A DNA stretch of 64,000 nt from an uncultured Coxiella sp. (GCA_902623005.1 CACNSC010000002.1:62001-126000), one strand, 5' to 3'. Shown: positions 29,128-40,253, numbered from the stretch's first letter. Translations and numbers: made by a program. Notes: generated by a model not told the origin, from the letters alone.

Positions 29128-30393
29128 TCAAAATCTATCAGAAACTAAATTTTTAATTTGTACTTTTTTAATATAATTCATTATTAAAATAATAACCAAA
29201 ATTCCTGCACAGCAGGGAATTAGTGAGATTGCAATTTGATAGGTTTTAAGTTGGTATTGTTGAGTGTTAGCCATGCCTGGTTCGAGATGAGTGACTATTA
29301 AGCCAATTGCATACTGCATTAGTCCTGAGCCAATAATTGCACTCATATTGATGATACTTGCTACTCTCGCAAACATTTTGTCATGGAAGTAATTTTTTAC
29401 TAATACCATGCTTAATGATTGATTAGCGCAAGATACGCCTAGTAGAAATAATCCAGTTATTGTAAGAATTTTTACATCCGTGTAGAGGATAATCAACATA
29501 GAAATTATCGCAATCGTTAATAAACTAACGACCAGAATGGTTGTATTTTTCAACTTATCGTGGATGATTCCAATGACAGGTGAAAAAGAGAGACCTAACC
29601 AAAAAAACATCATGAGTTGACTGGATTCCAGGCTATTTATTGAGAATTGTTTTTGTAAAAAGGGAACTCCCCAGAGCGCAGCAAAAGCACCGGTTGGTAA
29701 CCAGCATATTGCACCAATAAAGAATATTTGCCAGAATTTTCCTAGCTTGATTATTTCAATTATGCGTATCGACAGACTTTCTGCTTTAATAGATTGCTCT
29801 TTTTGATCTCTGCGTGTTGATTTGGATTGCAATAAAAATAAAAGTCCAGCAATGATAATTAAGCAAGCAGATAATACTTTTAGCATTGCTTGCCAACCAA
29901 TCTTATTCGATAGGGCGAGCAGTGGCATTTGTCCACACATCGCACCTATAGCTCCTAAACATTGCAGAAAGCTAATTGCGGTGGTGAAATAATTCTTATT
30001 CAGCCTTTGTTTAATCAAGCTTAATGTTGTGATATAGGCGAATGCCGATGTGCCGCCTATAACTACGCGTGCACAAATAGCTTGTGTTAGGTTATTGGCG
30101 TGACTCCAATAAAGCACTGCTATACTGCAAAGGAACATTGCAATAGTCACCGGAAATCGAGTTCCATATCGATCCGTAAAAATCCCAACGGGAACTTGCA
30201 TCGCAGCGTATGCATAGAAGAAGAGGCTGCCCATAATTGCGATTCCAATCGGGGAGGTACGGTATGCTGTGATCATCTGATCGAATATGACAGATGGTGA
30301 TACTTGTATTAAGTACTCAAGACAATAAAACAAACCACTGGTAATGCAAACCAGTAATGCCAACACAGGTATTTTCTGTGATTTTAATTCCAT
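29128..30393 (-). CDS. MFS transporter
   Basis: 12-TM pattern, PVGIFTDRYGTRFPVT loop motif. Confidence 0.88.
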   Translation of the reverse strand: MELKSQKIPVLALLVCITSGLFYCLEYLIQVSPSVIFDQMITAYRTSPIGIAIMGSLFFYAYAAMQVPVGIFTDRYGTRFPVTIAMFLCSIAVLYWSHANNLTQAICARVVIGGTSAFAYITTLSLIKQRLNKNYFTTAISFLQCLGAIGAMCGQMPLLALSNKIGWQAMLKVLSACLIIIAGLLFLLQSKSTRRDQKEQSIKAESLSIRIIEIIKLGKFWQIFFIGAICWLPTGAFAALWGVPFLQKQFSINSLESSQLMMFFWLGLSFSPVIGIIHDKLKNTTILVVSLLTIAIISMLIILYTDVKILTITGLFLLGVSCANQSLSMVLVKNYFHDKMFARVASIINMSAIIGSGLMQYAIGLIVTHLEPGMANTQQYQLKTYQIAISLIPCCAGILVIILIMNYIKKVQIKNLVSDRF

Positions 30394-30490
30394 CTTAAAT
30401 CTCGGTTAGCTGAATGATTCCTAATGTAATACTTAATTTTATTATTTGATATTTTATAACTAGACTTATCAATAACATCTAATGCACGAA

Positions 30491-32245
30491 TTATCGCATG
30501 ATGGGTGTCTTTGAGCGCTCGATATCCTTGTGTGACATGACCTTATTGCTGAATAAAAAAAGCTTACCATTAGGATACTTTGATTCATTGGACGGTGAAA
30601 TAATATCAGTGACCACGTATCGCTGATCATTAGCACCGCGTTTTTTTGCATCGGGTTTGATTTCATAACGATGATGGCCTAATGATTTTAATCCACCGCT
30701 TGAGCCATGTGCAATTTTACCTTTTCTCATGATAACTTCTAAGTCTTTGGGGCATTTGCTCGGATCATTACTCGCTGTATAGCCTCGGACTATACCATCC
30801 TGGAAAAAGGGAAATACTGGATGAGCAGTTTTTCCAGAATCACTCGTGTTGGAGTAGTATGTTTTCGAGTAAATATATTGACTTTCATCGTATGGTGAAT
30901 ACCAATGAATAAATGAATGAGGTTTGCTAATCGTTGAGATATCTTTATCGGAATTTTCAATGGATTTTTTCAATTCTGATGTTGGCGAGTCTGTTCTTGC
31001 TTTGAGTGTTTCACCAGAGCTTTTTCCAATAAGGATTTGCTTCTGCTTTTTTGCCTCATTAGCATCCTTAGCAGGGATTGCTCTATTAGCATCGCTAGTA
31101 TTTTCGAGTTCTATTTGTTTGAGATAATTATCAATCTTCAACTGAGTAATGTGTACTGTGTCCACTTCATTACATAATGCGATAATCGAGTGCTTATTGT
31201 TTTTACTTAAATCACCTCGATTAGATCTAAGGTGATTGTATCGTTGGCACATTTCTATGATTGTATCCGAATTTGTAGCTATGCTAGATTTTATCACTTG
31301 ATGAGCTAGGCTTGCTAGGATAAGTATTGTGACTAGTGTCGATTTTACAAAGCTATCTGTTATATTTATTATTACCATTGCCGCAAGTGTCGCTATAAAT
31401 AAGGATATTGGACATCGATGAAAAGGCTTCAGACTAGAGAGGATATTTCTTTCTTTATTTTCGATAGCTAACAAATCTTCTCTTTCTAATGGCAAAGTGC
31501 ATTGCGATATTCTTACTGCCATCATTAACATTTGTATTCGAGTAATGCTCTTGTTCAGCAATGACATAAAACGAAACTCAGGCGATTGTCTGTAGAGTTT
31601 TTCAAATAATACATGAGTACCGTGTGCTTTTTCAGGAGCCTTGACGTCAAAAAAGTTCCATTGTGTCCAATTAAGAAAATAATTCCAGAAATCGTAGAGC
31701 TTACTTAACATCTCGGTGGTGTTTCTCTGATCGAAGATGTTGATTTCATCCTCAGACCCTAAATAATTAAAGTCTTTATTAAATAGGGCCTTTTCAGCAA
31801 AGAGATACTCTATAATGGTATGAATAATTCTTTTTACGAACTGCTCACAATTCAACGTTTCGCTGTACGTTTGCTTGGTAGTATCAATCAGTTGATTTTT
31901 AATAATTTCAAACACCTGATCTAAATTTTGGCTGTTGAGCTCTAAAGAAAATCGTTTCTGTTTATTAAAATAATCAAATAAGACCCATGCTTGCAGCTCA
32001 AAAAAATTCTCATATGTTTGCTGATCATTTTCAGCACAAAATAACACAATTAGACATTGTAAAGCCGCTAGTTTGAAGGCGTGGGAGTTGAATACCTCAG
32101 TTAGTAGATGCTTAATTTTTCCGGTAGATATCTGATTTCGTCCCGCGGAAATCGATTTTTCCCTGATGGACTTGGCATATTCACGTTGACCATTAAATGC
32201 AAACAGTATAACAGTTATGGTTTTATGACCGAGTGGGTTAAGCAT
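30491..32245 (-). CDS. Large hypothetical protein with central TM pair
   Basis: 584 aa ORF; hydrophobic SLFIATLAAMVIINITDSFVKSTLVTILILASLA; unrecognised C-terminal domain. Confidence 0.7.
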   Translation of the reverse strand: MLNPLGHKTITVILFAFNGQREYAKSIREKSISAGRNQISTGKIKHLLTEVFNSHAFKLAALQCLIVLFCAENDQQTYENFFELQAWVLFDYFNKQKRFSLELNSQNLDQVFEIIKNQLIDTTKQTYSETLNCEQFVKRIIHTIIEYLFAEKALFNKDFNYLGSEDEINIFDQRNTTEMLSKLYDFWNYFLNWTQWNFFDVKAPEKAHGTHVLFEKLYRQSPEFRFMSLLNKSITRIQMLMMAVRISQCTLPLEREDLLAIENKERNILSSLKPFHRCPISLFIATLAAMVIINITDSFVKSTLVTILILASLAHQVIKSSIATNSDTIIEMCQRYNHLRSNRGDLSKNNKHSIIALCNEVDTVHITQLKIDNYLKQIELENTSDANRAIPAKDANEAKKQKQILIGKSSGETLKARTDSPTSELKKSIENSDKDISTISKPHSFIHWYSPYDESQYIYSKTYYSNTSDSGKTAHPVFPFFQDGIVRGYTASNDPSKCPKDLEVIMRKGKIAHGSSGGLKSLGHHRYEIKPDAKKRGANDQRYVVTDIISPSNESKYPNGKLFLFSNKVMSHKDIERSKTPIMR

Positions 32246-32265
32246 TTTTTTCCGGGTGATATGTT

Positions 32266-33069
32266 CTATTGGGTGGGTTTTAATTTATCAAGTGATAAGA
32301 ATTCAAGCGGTTGAATGATCGAATCAAATATACTTTTTTGCTTCTCATTAAGTTCGCGGTCTTGTTGATGGATTTGCGATAAGATATTTTTTAGCGGCTT
32401 TAGCGCAGCATTGATATCAGTTTGCGAGTGTGGCATATGTTGTCGACTTAGGGCGCTATAGATCAATAGATAGGTTTTCAGGTGCAGATAAGTCGAAAAG
32501 TTCATCGATTTTTTATTAGGCTTCGGTACTTCAAGATTTAGATCTTTGAAGCGATCGAGTATCTCTGATAACGGATCATAAGCAGTATACTCTTCACGCT
32601 CACGGTCGGTAATTTGGTACTGACTGATTAAGCTTAAAATAGCATGCTGCCATTGCTCAATGACGGTTTCCCAGGCTTTAGTTTGCTCAGAGAATGAGCT
32701 GCTAAGAGCTTTCTGCATGTCTGTCAGATTACTAGCCTTGATCTTCTCTAATTGCTTGTCGCTGAGTTTGCTGTTGTGACTCTCTTGGAAGTCTTTAAAG
32801 GCCTCATCAGTGAACATTTTAAGTTGTTGTCTGGCATATATAACTTTAGCGTAGGCGGCGTAGATATTCTTAATCAGTGTGTGATAGGGCCCAGAGCTGA
32901 CTTCATCCAGTTGTTCCTGGTTAAGAATAGGTGGTGTCTCTTCAGCATGATGCTGCTCTTTTAATGCACTAATTGAGTGCTGCTGGATCCATTGCTTCAC
33001 TACTTGCCAGTCGCTGATTAATGTTCTTGCATAAGTGCTAAAAAACAATTGGGGTGTGGCTTGTGGCAC
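32266..33069 (-). CDS. Hypothetical helical protein
   Basis: 267 aa, Gln/Lys/Glu-rich helical composition; 20 bp upstream of the 584-aa ORF. Confidence 0.7.
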   Translation of the reverse strand: MPQATPQLFFSTYARTLISDWQVVKQWIQQHSISALKEQHHAEETPPILNQEQLDEVSSGPYHTLIKNIYAAYAKVIYARQQLKMFTDEAFKDFQESHNSKLSDKQLEKIKASNLTDMQKALSSSFSEQTKAWETVIEQWQHAILSLISQYQITDREREEYTAYDPLSEILDRFKDLNLEVPKPNKKSMNFSTYLHLKTYLLIYSALSRQHMPHSQTDINAALKPLKNILSQIHQQDRELNEKQKSIFDSIIQPLEFLSLDKLKPTQ

Positions 33070-33160
33070 GTTGTTTCCTTGTTAAAATTTTTGTTCTTAT
33101 TCTAGCACAAAAAGGTACCGGCAGGAGTAGCTGTTGTAAAAGCCATTTTGCGGATATTAA

Positions 33161-34258
33161 TTATTCACACTGTTTGCGCCGCTCAATGACGGCTGATTGG
33201 CACTCGGTAAGAATGGCTGCTGTGGTTTCCCAGTTGATGCAGCTGTCGGTAATACTTTGCCCGTATCTCAACTTTGCAGGCTCAGTTATGTCTTGTCGGC
33301 CTTCAACGAGATGGCTCTCCAACATGATTCCCCTTACTGTTTGACAGCCTGCGGCAATCGTTGCGCATAGTGATTGTGCGACATGACGTTGACGTCGATA
33401 ATCTTTCTGACTATTGCCATGACTACAGTCAACTAGAATTCTATGAGGGTCGAGCTTATTAGCAGCGAGTTGTTGGGAGGTTTTTTCAATGTCTGTTTTC
33501 TTGTAATTGATACTATTTGTCCCACCCCTGAGAATAATATGCGTATTTGTGTTGCCCATGGATTGTTTTTTTACCAAAACATTCTGGCTGTTTAGGGTTA
33601 AATGGTCGTGCTGTCCTGCAACAGAAACCATCGCATCGATAGCTGGATTAACATTGCCATGCGTGTCGTTCTTGAAGCCGACGGCATGTGGTAATGCAGA
33701 GCTGAATTCACGATGGACTTGGCTGCTTACGGTTCTTGCGCCGATTGCCGACCAAGCAATACAGTCATCAATGTAATTGGCCGTGTAAGGCGTAACATAT
33801 TCCGTACCACAAGCTATCCCCATTTCAAGAATTTGCAATAGAATCTCGCGTGCAGCTTCGTACCCTTGGTTAAGATTGTTGCTTTGATCAAGCTTTGGGT
33901 CATTGATAAGGCCTTTCCATCCAATGGTGCTGCGTGGTTTCTCAAAATAAACCCGCATTACAAGCTCTAATTCGTTATTCAGCTCGTGTTGGGCTGCTCT
34001 GAGTTTGCTGGCATAGTGCAGAGCTGATTCTGAATCATGCACAGAGCAAGGCCCAAGAATAACTAGCATGCGATCATCATTTCGAGAGAGGATACGGTTG
34101 ATGCGTGCTCGTTGAGTATCGACCAGTGACCTTGTTTCTGGGTTGCATGGCAAGCGTTGTTTTAGCTGTGATGGAGTAACTAGGACATCTTTCAGCGATG
34201 ACTCTTTGGGTTTGTTAATAGTGTCCATGAGAAATTGTTCTGCTAGCGGCTGTCGCAC
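33161..34258 (-). CDS. 3-deoxy-7-phosphoheptulonate synthase (class I, AroFGH type)
   Basis: LVILGPCSVHDSESALHYA, VMRVYFEKPRSTIGWKGLINDP, CSHGNSQKDYRRQ. Confidence 0.96.
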   Translation of the reverse strand: MRQPLAEQFLMDTINKPKESSLKDVLVTPSQLKQRLPCNPETRSLVDTQRARINRILSRNDDRMLVILGPCSVHDSESALHYASKLRAAQHELNNELELVMRVYFEKPRSTIGWKGLINDPKLDQSNNLNQGYEAAREILLQILEMGIACGTEYVTPYTANYIDDCIAWSAIGARTVSSQVHREFSSALPHAVGFKNDTHGNVNPAIDAMVSVAGQHDHLTLNSQNVLVKKQSMGNTNTHIILRGGTNSINYKKTDIEKTSQQLAANKLDPHRILVDCSHGNSQKDYRRQRHVAQSLCATIAAGCQTVRGIMLESHLVEGRQDITEPAKLRYGQSITDSCINWETTAAILTECQSAVIERRKQCE

Positions 34259-35640
34259 AGTGCTTTTTTAGTAAAACTATGATGATCTATCTGTGGTGTC
34301 AAGGGAGAAGTGCTGTAATAAAGTGGTATTTTCGACTCTTAAGTCGAGTTTTGACATGTATTGTTGTTATATTAGCTAGGTGCGCAATACGCCATTCTAC
34401 CCGGTGGCCTGATAGTGCTCTTCTGAAGTGCCAAAACAACGGTTGCGATAGCACGTCGTGTATTTATTATGAGGCTTATCAGTGCTCAGTAATTAATCTC
34501 GGTAGATGTAAGTTTGGTTTCATTCAACAAGATTAGTGAGTTGTAGCAGGTACGAGGGGCTTGTATGGTAGGCGTTGATACTCAGTCTTGTCGTTCACAA
34601 TTTCAATGCCAATCTAATGAAAAAGCCTAAAAACTTTGTATCATTAAGCAAAAATCTCTTAAAAAAATTCTTTGACTTTTTTGTTGGCTGCATGTAAGGT
34701 TCGCGTAAATTATTTAATGTTTTCGTAATTTTTTAAGAAATTATTTTACTTGATTTTCTGTTAATTTCTTTATCAGCCTTTAGATAAATAATTTCTTTAA
34801 AGTTATGCATTAAGGAAATAATGTATTCAAGCTAATTTCTCTTTATTATCTATAATTAACATTAAGTTTAATCTTCTAATCCTTGTTGTATCTCGACTTT
34901 ACAGCATTAAAGGCACGGCAGATTTTGTCGAAAACTTAATTTTTTGATTAAAAAATAAACCAGCAGTATCGAATGTACATTAATTATTGGTTGTTATGAT
35001 CTGTTTCAAAATACTTTTTTTAAATACTTATCCCTTGATACGAGTAACGCTAGTTATTTAATCGTGCGCTTGTATGAGTCTTTTCACTTACCTTTTGGCT
35101 TAAGAGAGCTGTCACTTCAAAGATATTCTTAGTCCTAAGTTTTAAATCATCGCTGTGTGTAAGAAGAAGATTATTTAAATGAGTGAGGTTATTGAGGCAA
35201 GTTTTACTATAATCTGAACCCTTGAGAAGGGCTAGATTTTTGATGACCTACGATAGCTATATTGCGTTTTGGATGAATAGTCTTCAGGGTTCTTCGAACT
35301 TATTCGGAAAAGACCTTGCCTTCATTCAGTCTTGGTTCATTGGCATACTTTTCATATTGATAAGAGGCGAGAATAATCTCAATCTGTGCCAAATAGTTGA
35401 TTGAAACATGCAAGGGACATTGCTTTGCAATATTGCATAGGGATCATATGATTTATGAGCTGAGTGTTACTAAGGTCAGCATCATGCTGGGTTTTGGTCC
35501 TTGTTCAACGGTAAGAGCTCTGCTGCTAATAGTGACTTGAACAACTTTGCTGAAATCAATCTTGCTGTCATCAATTACAGCACCAGATTGCTAGTGCGCC
35601 TATCTGCGCTGTGGATATGGTTTGTAGGGCGTCAGGAAAG

Positions 35641-35670
35641 TGCACGATTAGCGTTTGCATCGCTAGTGCA
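35641..35670. other. Bulged hairpin TGCAC-gat-TAGCG-tttgcat-CGCTA-GTGCA
   Basis: 10 complementary pairs with one 3-nt bulge, read by eye. Confidence 0.5.
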
Positions 35671-35866
35671 ATGACAATGATGTGAGTGTTGTTTATCTTG
35701 TCTATGGTTCTCTTGTCGATTCATCGTTATCGTAGGTTGCCGTATAAAGCTGTTCAACACGATGTAATTCTATATTTTTTAATATTTTTCTCTACAAATG
35801 TATTTTTTTTAACCAAGTCTGGCGTGGCAAATATAAGTATCCCATAAGGTATTAAAGGACGATGTT

Positions 35867-37987
35867 TTGGTAACATTTGGCACAAATCAAGCGAGTACTA
35901 TCGACTCTATGCTATTACCAAATAACAATCCGGGAAACGACTATCAGTTGCTGGACGCGAACGATTCTTCTGTGGATTTAGCCAATGATTCTGACGCGCA
36001 AAACCGCGATGAAACTGTGCCGGATGCAGTGGTTAACCGCGTTAACTTTGAAATTGGGTTACAGTCTACTTTAGTTGGTATCGCTGGTGCGTTTGTAGTC
36101 TATCTCTATCACCCCGTTATTTCTAATTCATCAAATTATGTCTGCGGTGATTGGCGAACATTGCGTGAAAATAAACATTATCTCGATGAGCTATCTTTTT
36201 ATGATCTTAAAGCAAGTTGGGCTATCGGGGTATTACCTGCAATCCTCATTCAAATCTATAATCTTGTTGAATATTCGCTATCAAGTCAGTGGTGTGAGCG
36301 TGTCTTCCAATCGCCTGTGTTTAAGTATCCGGTCTTCTCACAAGTCAGCTCATTCAGAGCAGCCGTCATCAGGCAGTCTTGGCATCAGATTCTTCCTGAT
36401 AAAACAGAAAGATTACACTGGCAGCAACGTTGGCAAATGTGTCGTCAAGATCACATGCTACGAATAACGGCTTGTTTGCTTGTCACTTTTCCTGTGGTGT
36501 TGGGACTTGTTTTCAAACAAGATTGGGCTAGGCAGCCTTCTGTTTTTACCACTATTTTTAATGAAGCACCTGAATCATCGCCAGATGATCTTAGCGGATG
36601 GGTGGAGCGCTTTTTTCCCGAGTTGGTATCATTAAAAATTATAAATAATTTACTTCCAGCCAGCGTTTGTTGGATTGCGATATTGTTACAATATGTTGTT
36701 CTTAAGGGTGTGCAAGCTCTCCATGTCGTATCCAATGGTGCGACTGCGTTATCGCAACAAAAATCCTATCTATGGCGCGGGATTGACCAGGCCTCTGTGA
36801 CAGCCATCATCGCTGCTTTATGGAGTCTTCCATTTGTTACCTTGTATTGGTTATTGATGCCTATTAAAGGTGGTGGTGTTGAGGCCTATCTTGCTGAGTT
36901 AGTTCATGAGGAGAGTCATAAAGATTTATTTTCAGTGTCTTTGGGGTATTTGTCTCAGTCTAGTCGCATTAGTCATCCATATCACGGCTACTGTTTTAAT
37001 GGAGGAAATAATCACACAGTACCGTTGACTAATGTAACGGATATTTGTGTTGAAGGGTTTAATTTTACCGAGTACGTTGATACTAAAAGGTACAAATTTA
37101 TTTTAGATGCAATGTGGGGTAATGTAAAAATGCCATACCCATGGAGTGCTACTTTTGATTTAACCGGTATTGATCCTTTGGGAGAATTAATTTCCTTCGT
37201 CAAAGACGTCAGTCGTGATCAGATCGGAGTGTTTCCGTTTGAAAATGTTGGTGAACTGACTTTGTTAGAGGAGTTTATCATCTACCCTGTCGCGTGCCTC
37301 ACGATGTATTTATCCGCACTTTGGTTTTCTGTTGAGACAAAATGCCGTTCGTATTCAGCTGCAATGGAGTGGACAGAGCACCGCTTGTTACCGTTGTATC
37401 GCTCGATGTGGAATGTGATTGAAGTTTATAAGATGCCATTTTTCGTGATTTTATTCACAGTTTTTGTAATGGCATCCAATAATTTACGCAATGATGATCA
37501 ATCTTTTGATCTTCATGCACAAGCCATCAATTTTTGGAGCGCTTTTGAAAAATTATTGCCACATGCATTGTTATTAGACCCTGATTACAAGCATGCGGCA
37601 GGTTTTGAGGTGATTTGTATCAATGTTTGGTTTATTGCAGATCTTGCTCTTGTGTTTTGGTCATTTGCAGCAGGTTACCACTTCCTAACAGCTAAAAAAG
37701 ACGAGCAGACCGTTCCTAATCCTATAACAAGCAGTAATAATGCGGCACTAAATTCCGAGCAGAATCCATTGAATCGGATTGAAAGTCACGAGATGTCACC
37801 CGATGGGTTGAGTGATGCCCGAACCACCCGTGATGACAGTAGTTGCAGTGAAAATATGAAAGAGTTGGTCTGTCGATTTTTCGGTTGTCACGACAAGGTC
37901 GATGATGATCTCGATCAGAGCCTATTAGATCGTTCGGTATCAACAATCTCCAAATCTTCGCTTGAAGGTATTATAGTCGCTCCCTAA
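35867..37987 (+). CDS. Large polytopic membrane protein, unknown function
   Basis: 706 aa, TTG start, many TM segments, hydrophilic N- and C-terminal tails. Confidence 0.75.
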   Translation: MVTFGTNQASTIDSMLLPNNNPGNDYQLLDANDSSVDLANDSDAQNRDETVPDAVVNRVNFEIGLQSTLVGIAGAFVVYLYHPVISNSSNYVCGDWRTLRENKHYLDELSFYDLKASWAIGVLPAILIQIYNLVEYSLSSQWCERVFQSPVFKYPVFSQVSSFRAAVIRQSWHQILPDKTERLHWQQRWQMCRQDHMLRITACLLVTFPVVLGLVFKQDWARQPSVFTTIFNEAPESSPDDLSGWVERFFPELVSLKIINNLLPASVCWIAILLQYVVLKGVQALHVVSNGATALSQQKSYLWRGIDQASVTAIIAALWSLPFVTLYWLLMPIKGGGVEAYLAELVHEESHKDLFSVSLGYLSQSSRISHPYHGYCFNGGNNHTVPLTNVTDICVEGFNFTEYVDTKRYKFILDAMWGNVKMPYPWSATFDLTGIDPLGELISFVKDVSRDQIGVFPFENVGELTLLEEFIIYPVACLTMYLSALWFSVETKCRSYSAAMEWTEHRLLPLYRSMWNVIEVYKMPFFVILFTVFVMASNNLRNDDQSFDLHAQAINFWSAFEKLLPHALLLDPDYKHAAGFEVICINVWFIADLALVFWSFAAGYHFLTAKKDEQTVPNPITSSNNAALNSEQNPLNRIESHEMSPDGLSDARTTRDDSSCSENMKELVCRFFGCHDKVDDDLDQSLLDRSVSTISKSSLEGIIVAP

Positions 37988-38104
37988 ATGACATTAAACT
38001 GAGCCATTTTTAATCGAACCTGTACGATAAGCCTTGCCAGTTAATTCACACAGATTTAAAGTTATCTCACTCAAGCCTGTATCTCGATTTAATGGAGAAT
38101 ATCG

Positions 38105-39136
38105 ATGATTCCATATCGCTGGATTAAACCGTTGTTATTTAGACTGGACGCTGAGCGTGCACACACTATCGCAATGAATTGCTTGTCTTTTTTTCCATCA
38201 CAACAACATCATTTATCAAAAGTTAATCGTGCAGTGACGTGTATGGGCTTGCGTTTTAAACATCCAGTGATGTTAGCTGCAGGCTTCGATAAAAATGCAG
38301 ATTATTTATCGGCCTTATTTCGTCTTGGTTTATCAGCTATTGAAGTTGGAACGGTGACTCCACAACCACAGGTAGGTAATCCTAAGCCGCGTTGTTTTCG
38401 CGTATCCGAATCGCAAGCCATCGTCAATCGTATGGGATTTAATAATCGAGGTGTAGACGATTTGGTGGAGCGACTAGCAGGTCGACAGTTTGATGGGCTT
38501 ATTGGCGTAAATATCGGAAAGAATAAGCTGACACCGAACCACCAGGCTGTAAACGATTATCGCTATTGCTTGCAGCGTGCAGCAGCTGTTGCCGATTATA
38601 TTACAATCAATGTCTCATCACCCAACACACCAGGTCTTAGGGATCTGCAATCCATTATCGTGTTATCCGACTTATTACAGGCATTAAGTGTTGAGCGCAA
38701 TGCGCTGGAAGAACAGTTTAATAAGCGATTGCCATTAGCCCTAAAAGTAACGGTTGATTTATCCAAGGAACAATTAAGTCAAATTATCGATTGCGCGATT
38801 AAGACTAATATTGATGCACTGATCTTGAGTAATACGACTATTAATCACCAGGCAATCCGTCATTATCAGCATGGTAATGAAACGGGTGGTGTGAGTGGTG
38901 GTCCACTCACTGCCATTGCGCAACAATCGTTACTTGATATGAAGCGTCAATTGGATGGATCACTCGAGCTTATTGGTGTTGGTGGTATCATGTCGCCTCG
39001 CGATGCAATAGAACGTATTGATGCCGGTGCCACTCTGGTTCAGCTTTATTCGGGTTTGATCTATTACGGTCCTTATTTAGTTCGAGATATTCTTAGGCAT
39101 TTAGAGAAAGCGGACGCTCGTTCGACAGCGAACTAA
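38105..39136 (+). CDS. pyrD: Dihydroorotate dehydrogenase (quinone)
   Basis: LAAGFDKNADYLSALFRLGLSAIEVGTVTPQPQVGNPKPRCFR; INVSSPNTPGLRDLQ. Confidence 0.98.
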   Translation: MIPYRWIKPLLFRLDAERAHTIAMNCLSFFPSQQHHLSKVNRAVTCMGLRFKHPVMLAAGFDKNADYLSALFRLGLSAIEVGTVTPQPQVGNPKPRCFRVSESQAIVNRMGFNNRGVDDLVERLAGRQFDGLIGVNIGKNKLTPNHQAVNDYRYCLQRAAAVADYITINVSSPNTPGLRDLQSIIVLSDLLQALSVERNALEEQFNKRLPLALKVTVDLSKEQLSQIIDCAIKTNIDALILSNTTINHQAIRHYQHGNETGGVSGGPLTAIAQQSLLDMKRQLDGSLELIGVGGIMSPRDAIERIDAGATLVQLYSGLIYYGPYLVRDILRHLEKADARSTAN

Positions 39137-39330
39137 GTAAGTGCTTTTCATACGTATCAAAAATTAGTAATTAGGTGCTTTTTGGCTGCTGGATCAAAAC
39201 CGTTTCATTGCTAGCTATAATATTGTAGCAATGATCTCACTGCTTTATTGAAATTGCTAACTTTGTTAGATTGTATCAAGAATAACTTCATAAGCGCATT
39301 AACGGTATTACACACAGTGGAGGTGGTGTT

Positions 39331-40206
39331 TTGATTAAAGCAGCAATACGGACAAGTTATCCCAAAAAGATTCAGGGGTTATCGATCTACCTCTGGTTAT
39401 TGCTAGTGTTAATGTCTTTATTAGGCTTTATGAGCTTTTTATTTTTACAGTTACCACTATCGATAAATAATACTCAGCTTTTTATCTTCACCCTAATATT
39501 CTCATTAATTACTTTATTGATTCTTTTTATCAGCCCGATGTTACTACGCTCTCAACATCCTAGGTCATATTTTATATTGAGTTATTTATTCTCCATGTTC
39601 AGCTTAATAATTAGTTTGCGTTTGTGTGCATTGGCCAATGCTCATCTCTCTGAGCTATTTTGGGCAATTGCTTTTGGTTTAAATGTGATTCGATTTTTTT
39701 CTGTATGTTTGAATGATATTTGGAAAGTAAAAGATGATCATGAATTCTTGATCTCGAATAACGTAATCGAGTGGCAGTTATTAGTGATCAGATTGGCAAT
39801 AGGGTTCGATCTAATTCCACATTTTTGCGAAAAGTTATTTGCAGGGCCAGGCTTTCGTATGGCTTTAACCGAGAATTTTTCTCAATTAGGCTTAGGTGGC
39901 GCGGCATTTATTTTTGTACTCATTTCGGGTTTTATGGAGCTGTTTGGTGCACTCTCGATTAGCTGCGGCATATTAACTCGGTTAGGTTCAATTTGCCTGT
40001 TCATTTACATTATGGTGGCTGCTACATTAGGGCATCATTTTTCTATGGGATTTATGTGGGTTAATCAGGGCGGTGGCTGGGAGTTTCCTGTCTTATGGTC
40101 AATCCTGATTTTAAGTTTTTCTTTATTTGGCGCCTGTGGATTTTCAATTGACCTTGTTTTAAAAAGACACTTTAGACTTCCGGTGTGGATCAGGTGGTTG
40201 TTTTAA
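39331..40206 (+). CDS. DoxX-like membrane protein
   Basis: LAIGFDLIPHFCEKLFAGPGF...GFMELFGALSISCGILTRLGSICLFIYIMVAATLGHHFSMGF. Confidence 0.75.
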   Translation: MIKAAIRTSYPKKIQGLSIYLWLLLVLMSLLGFMSFLFLQLPLSINNTQLFIFTLIFSLITLLILFISPMLLRSQHPRSYFILSYLFSMFSLIISLRLCALANAHLSELFWAIAFGLNVIRFFSVCLNDIWKVKDDHEFLISNNVIEWQLLVIRLAIGFDLIPHFCEKLFAGPGFRMALTENFSQLGLGGAAFIFVLISGFMELFGALSISCGILTRLGSICLFIYIMVAATLGHHFSMGFMWVNQGGGWEFPVLWSILILSFSLFGACGFSIDLVLKRHFRLPVWIRWLF

Positions 40207-40253
40207 GACGGTTTAAGTGGGTCTTAAAAGCTATCTGAGGTTCAAGTGCTGAC

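Noticed and set aside
33507-33776. 89-aa plus-strand ORF inside the DAHP synthase gene
   Set aside because: Antisense to a well-conserved enzyme; no supporting features.
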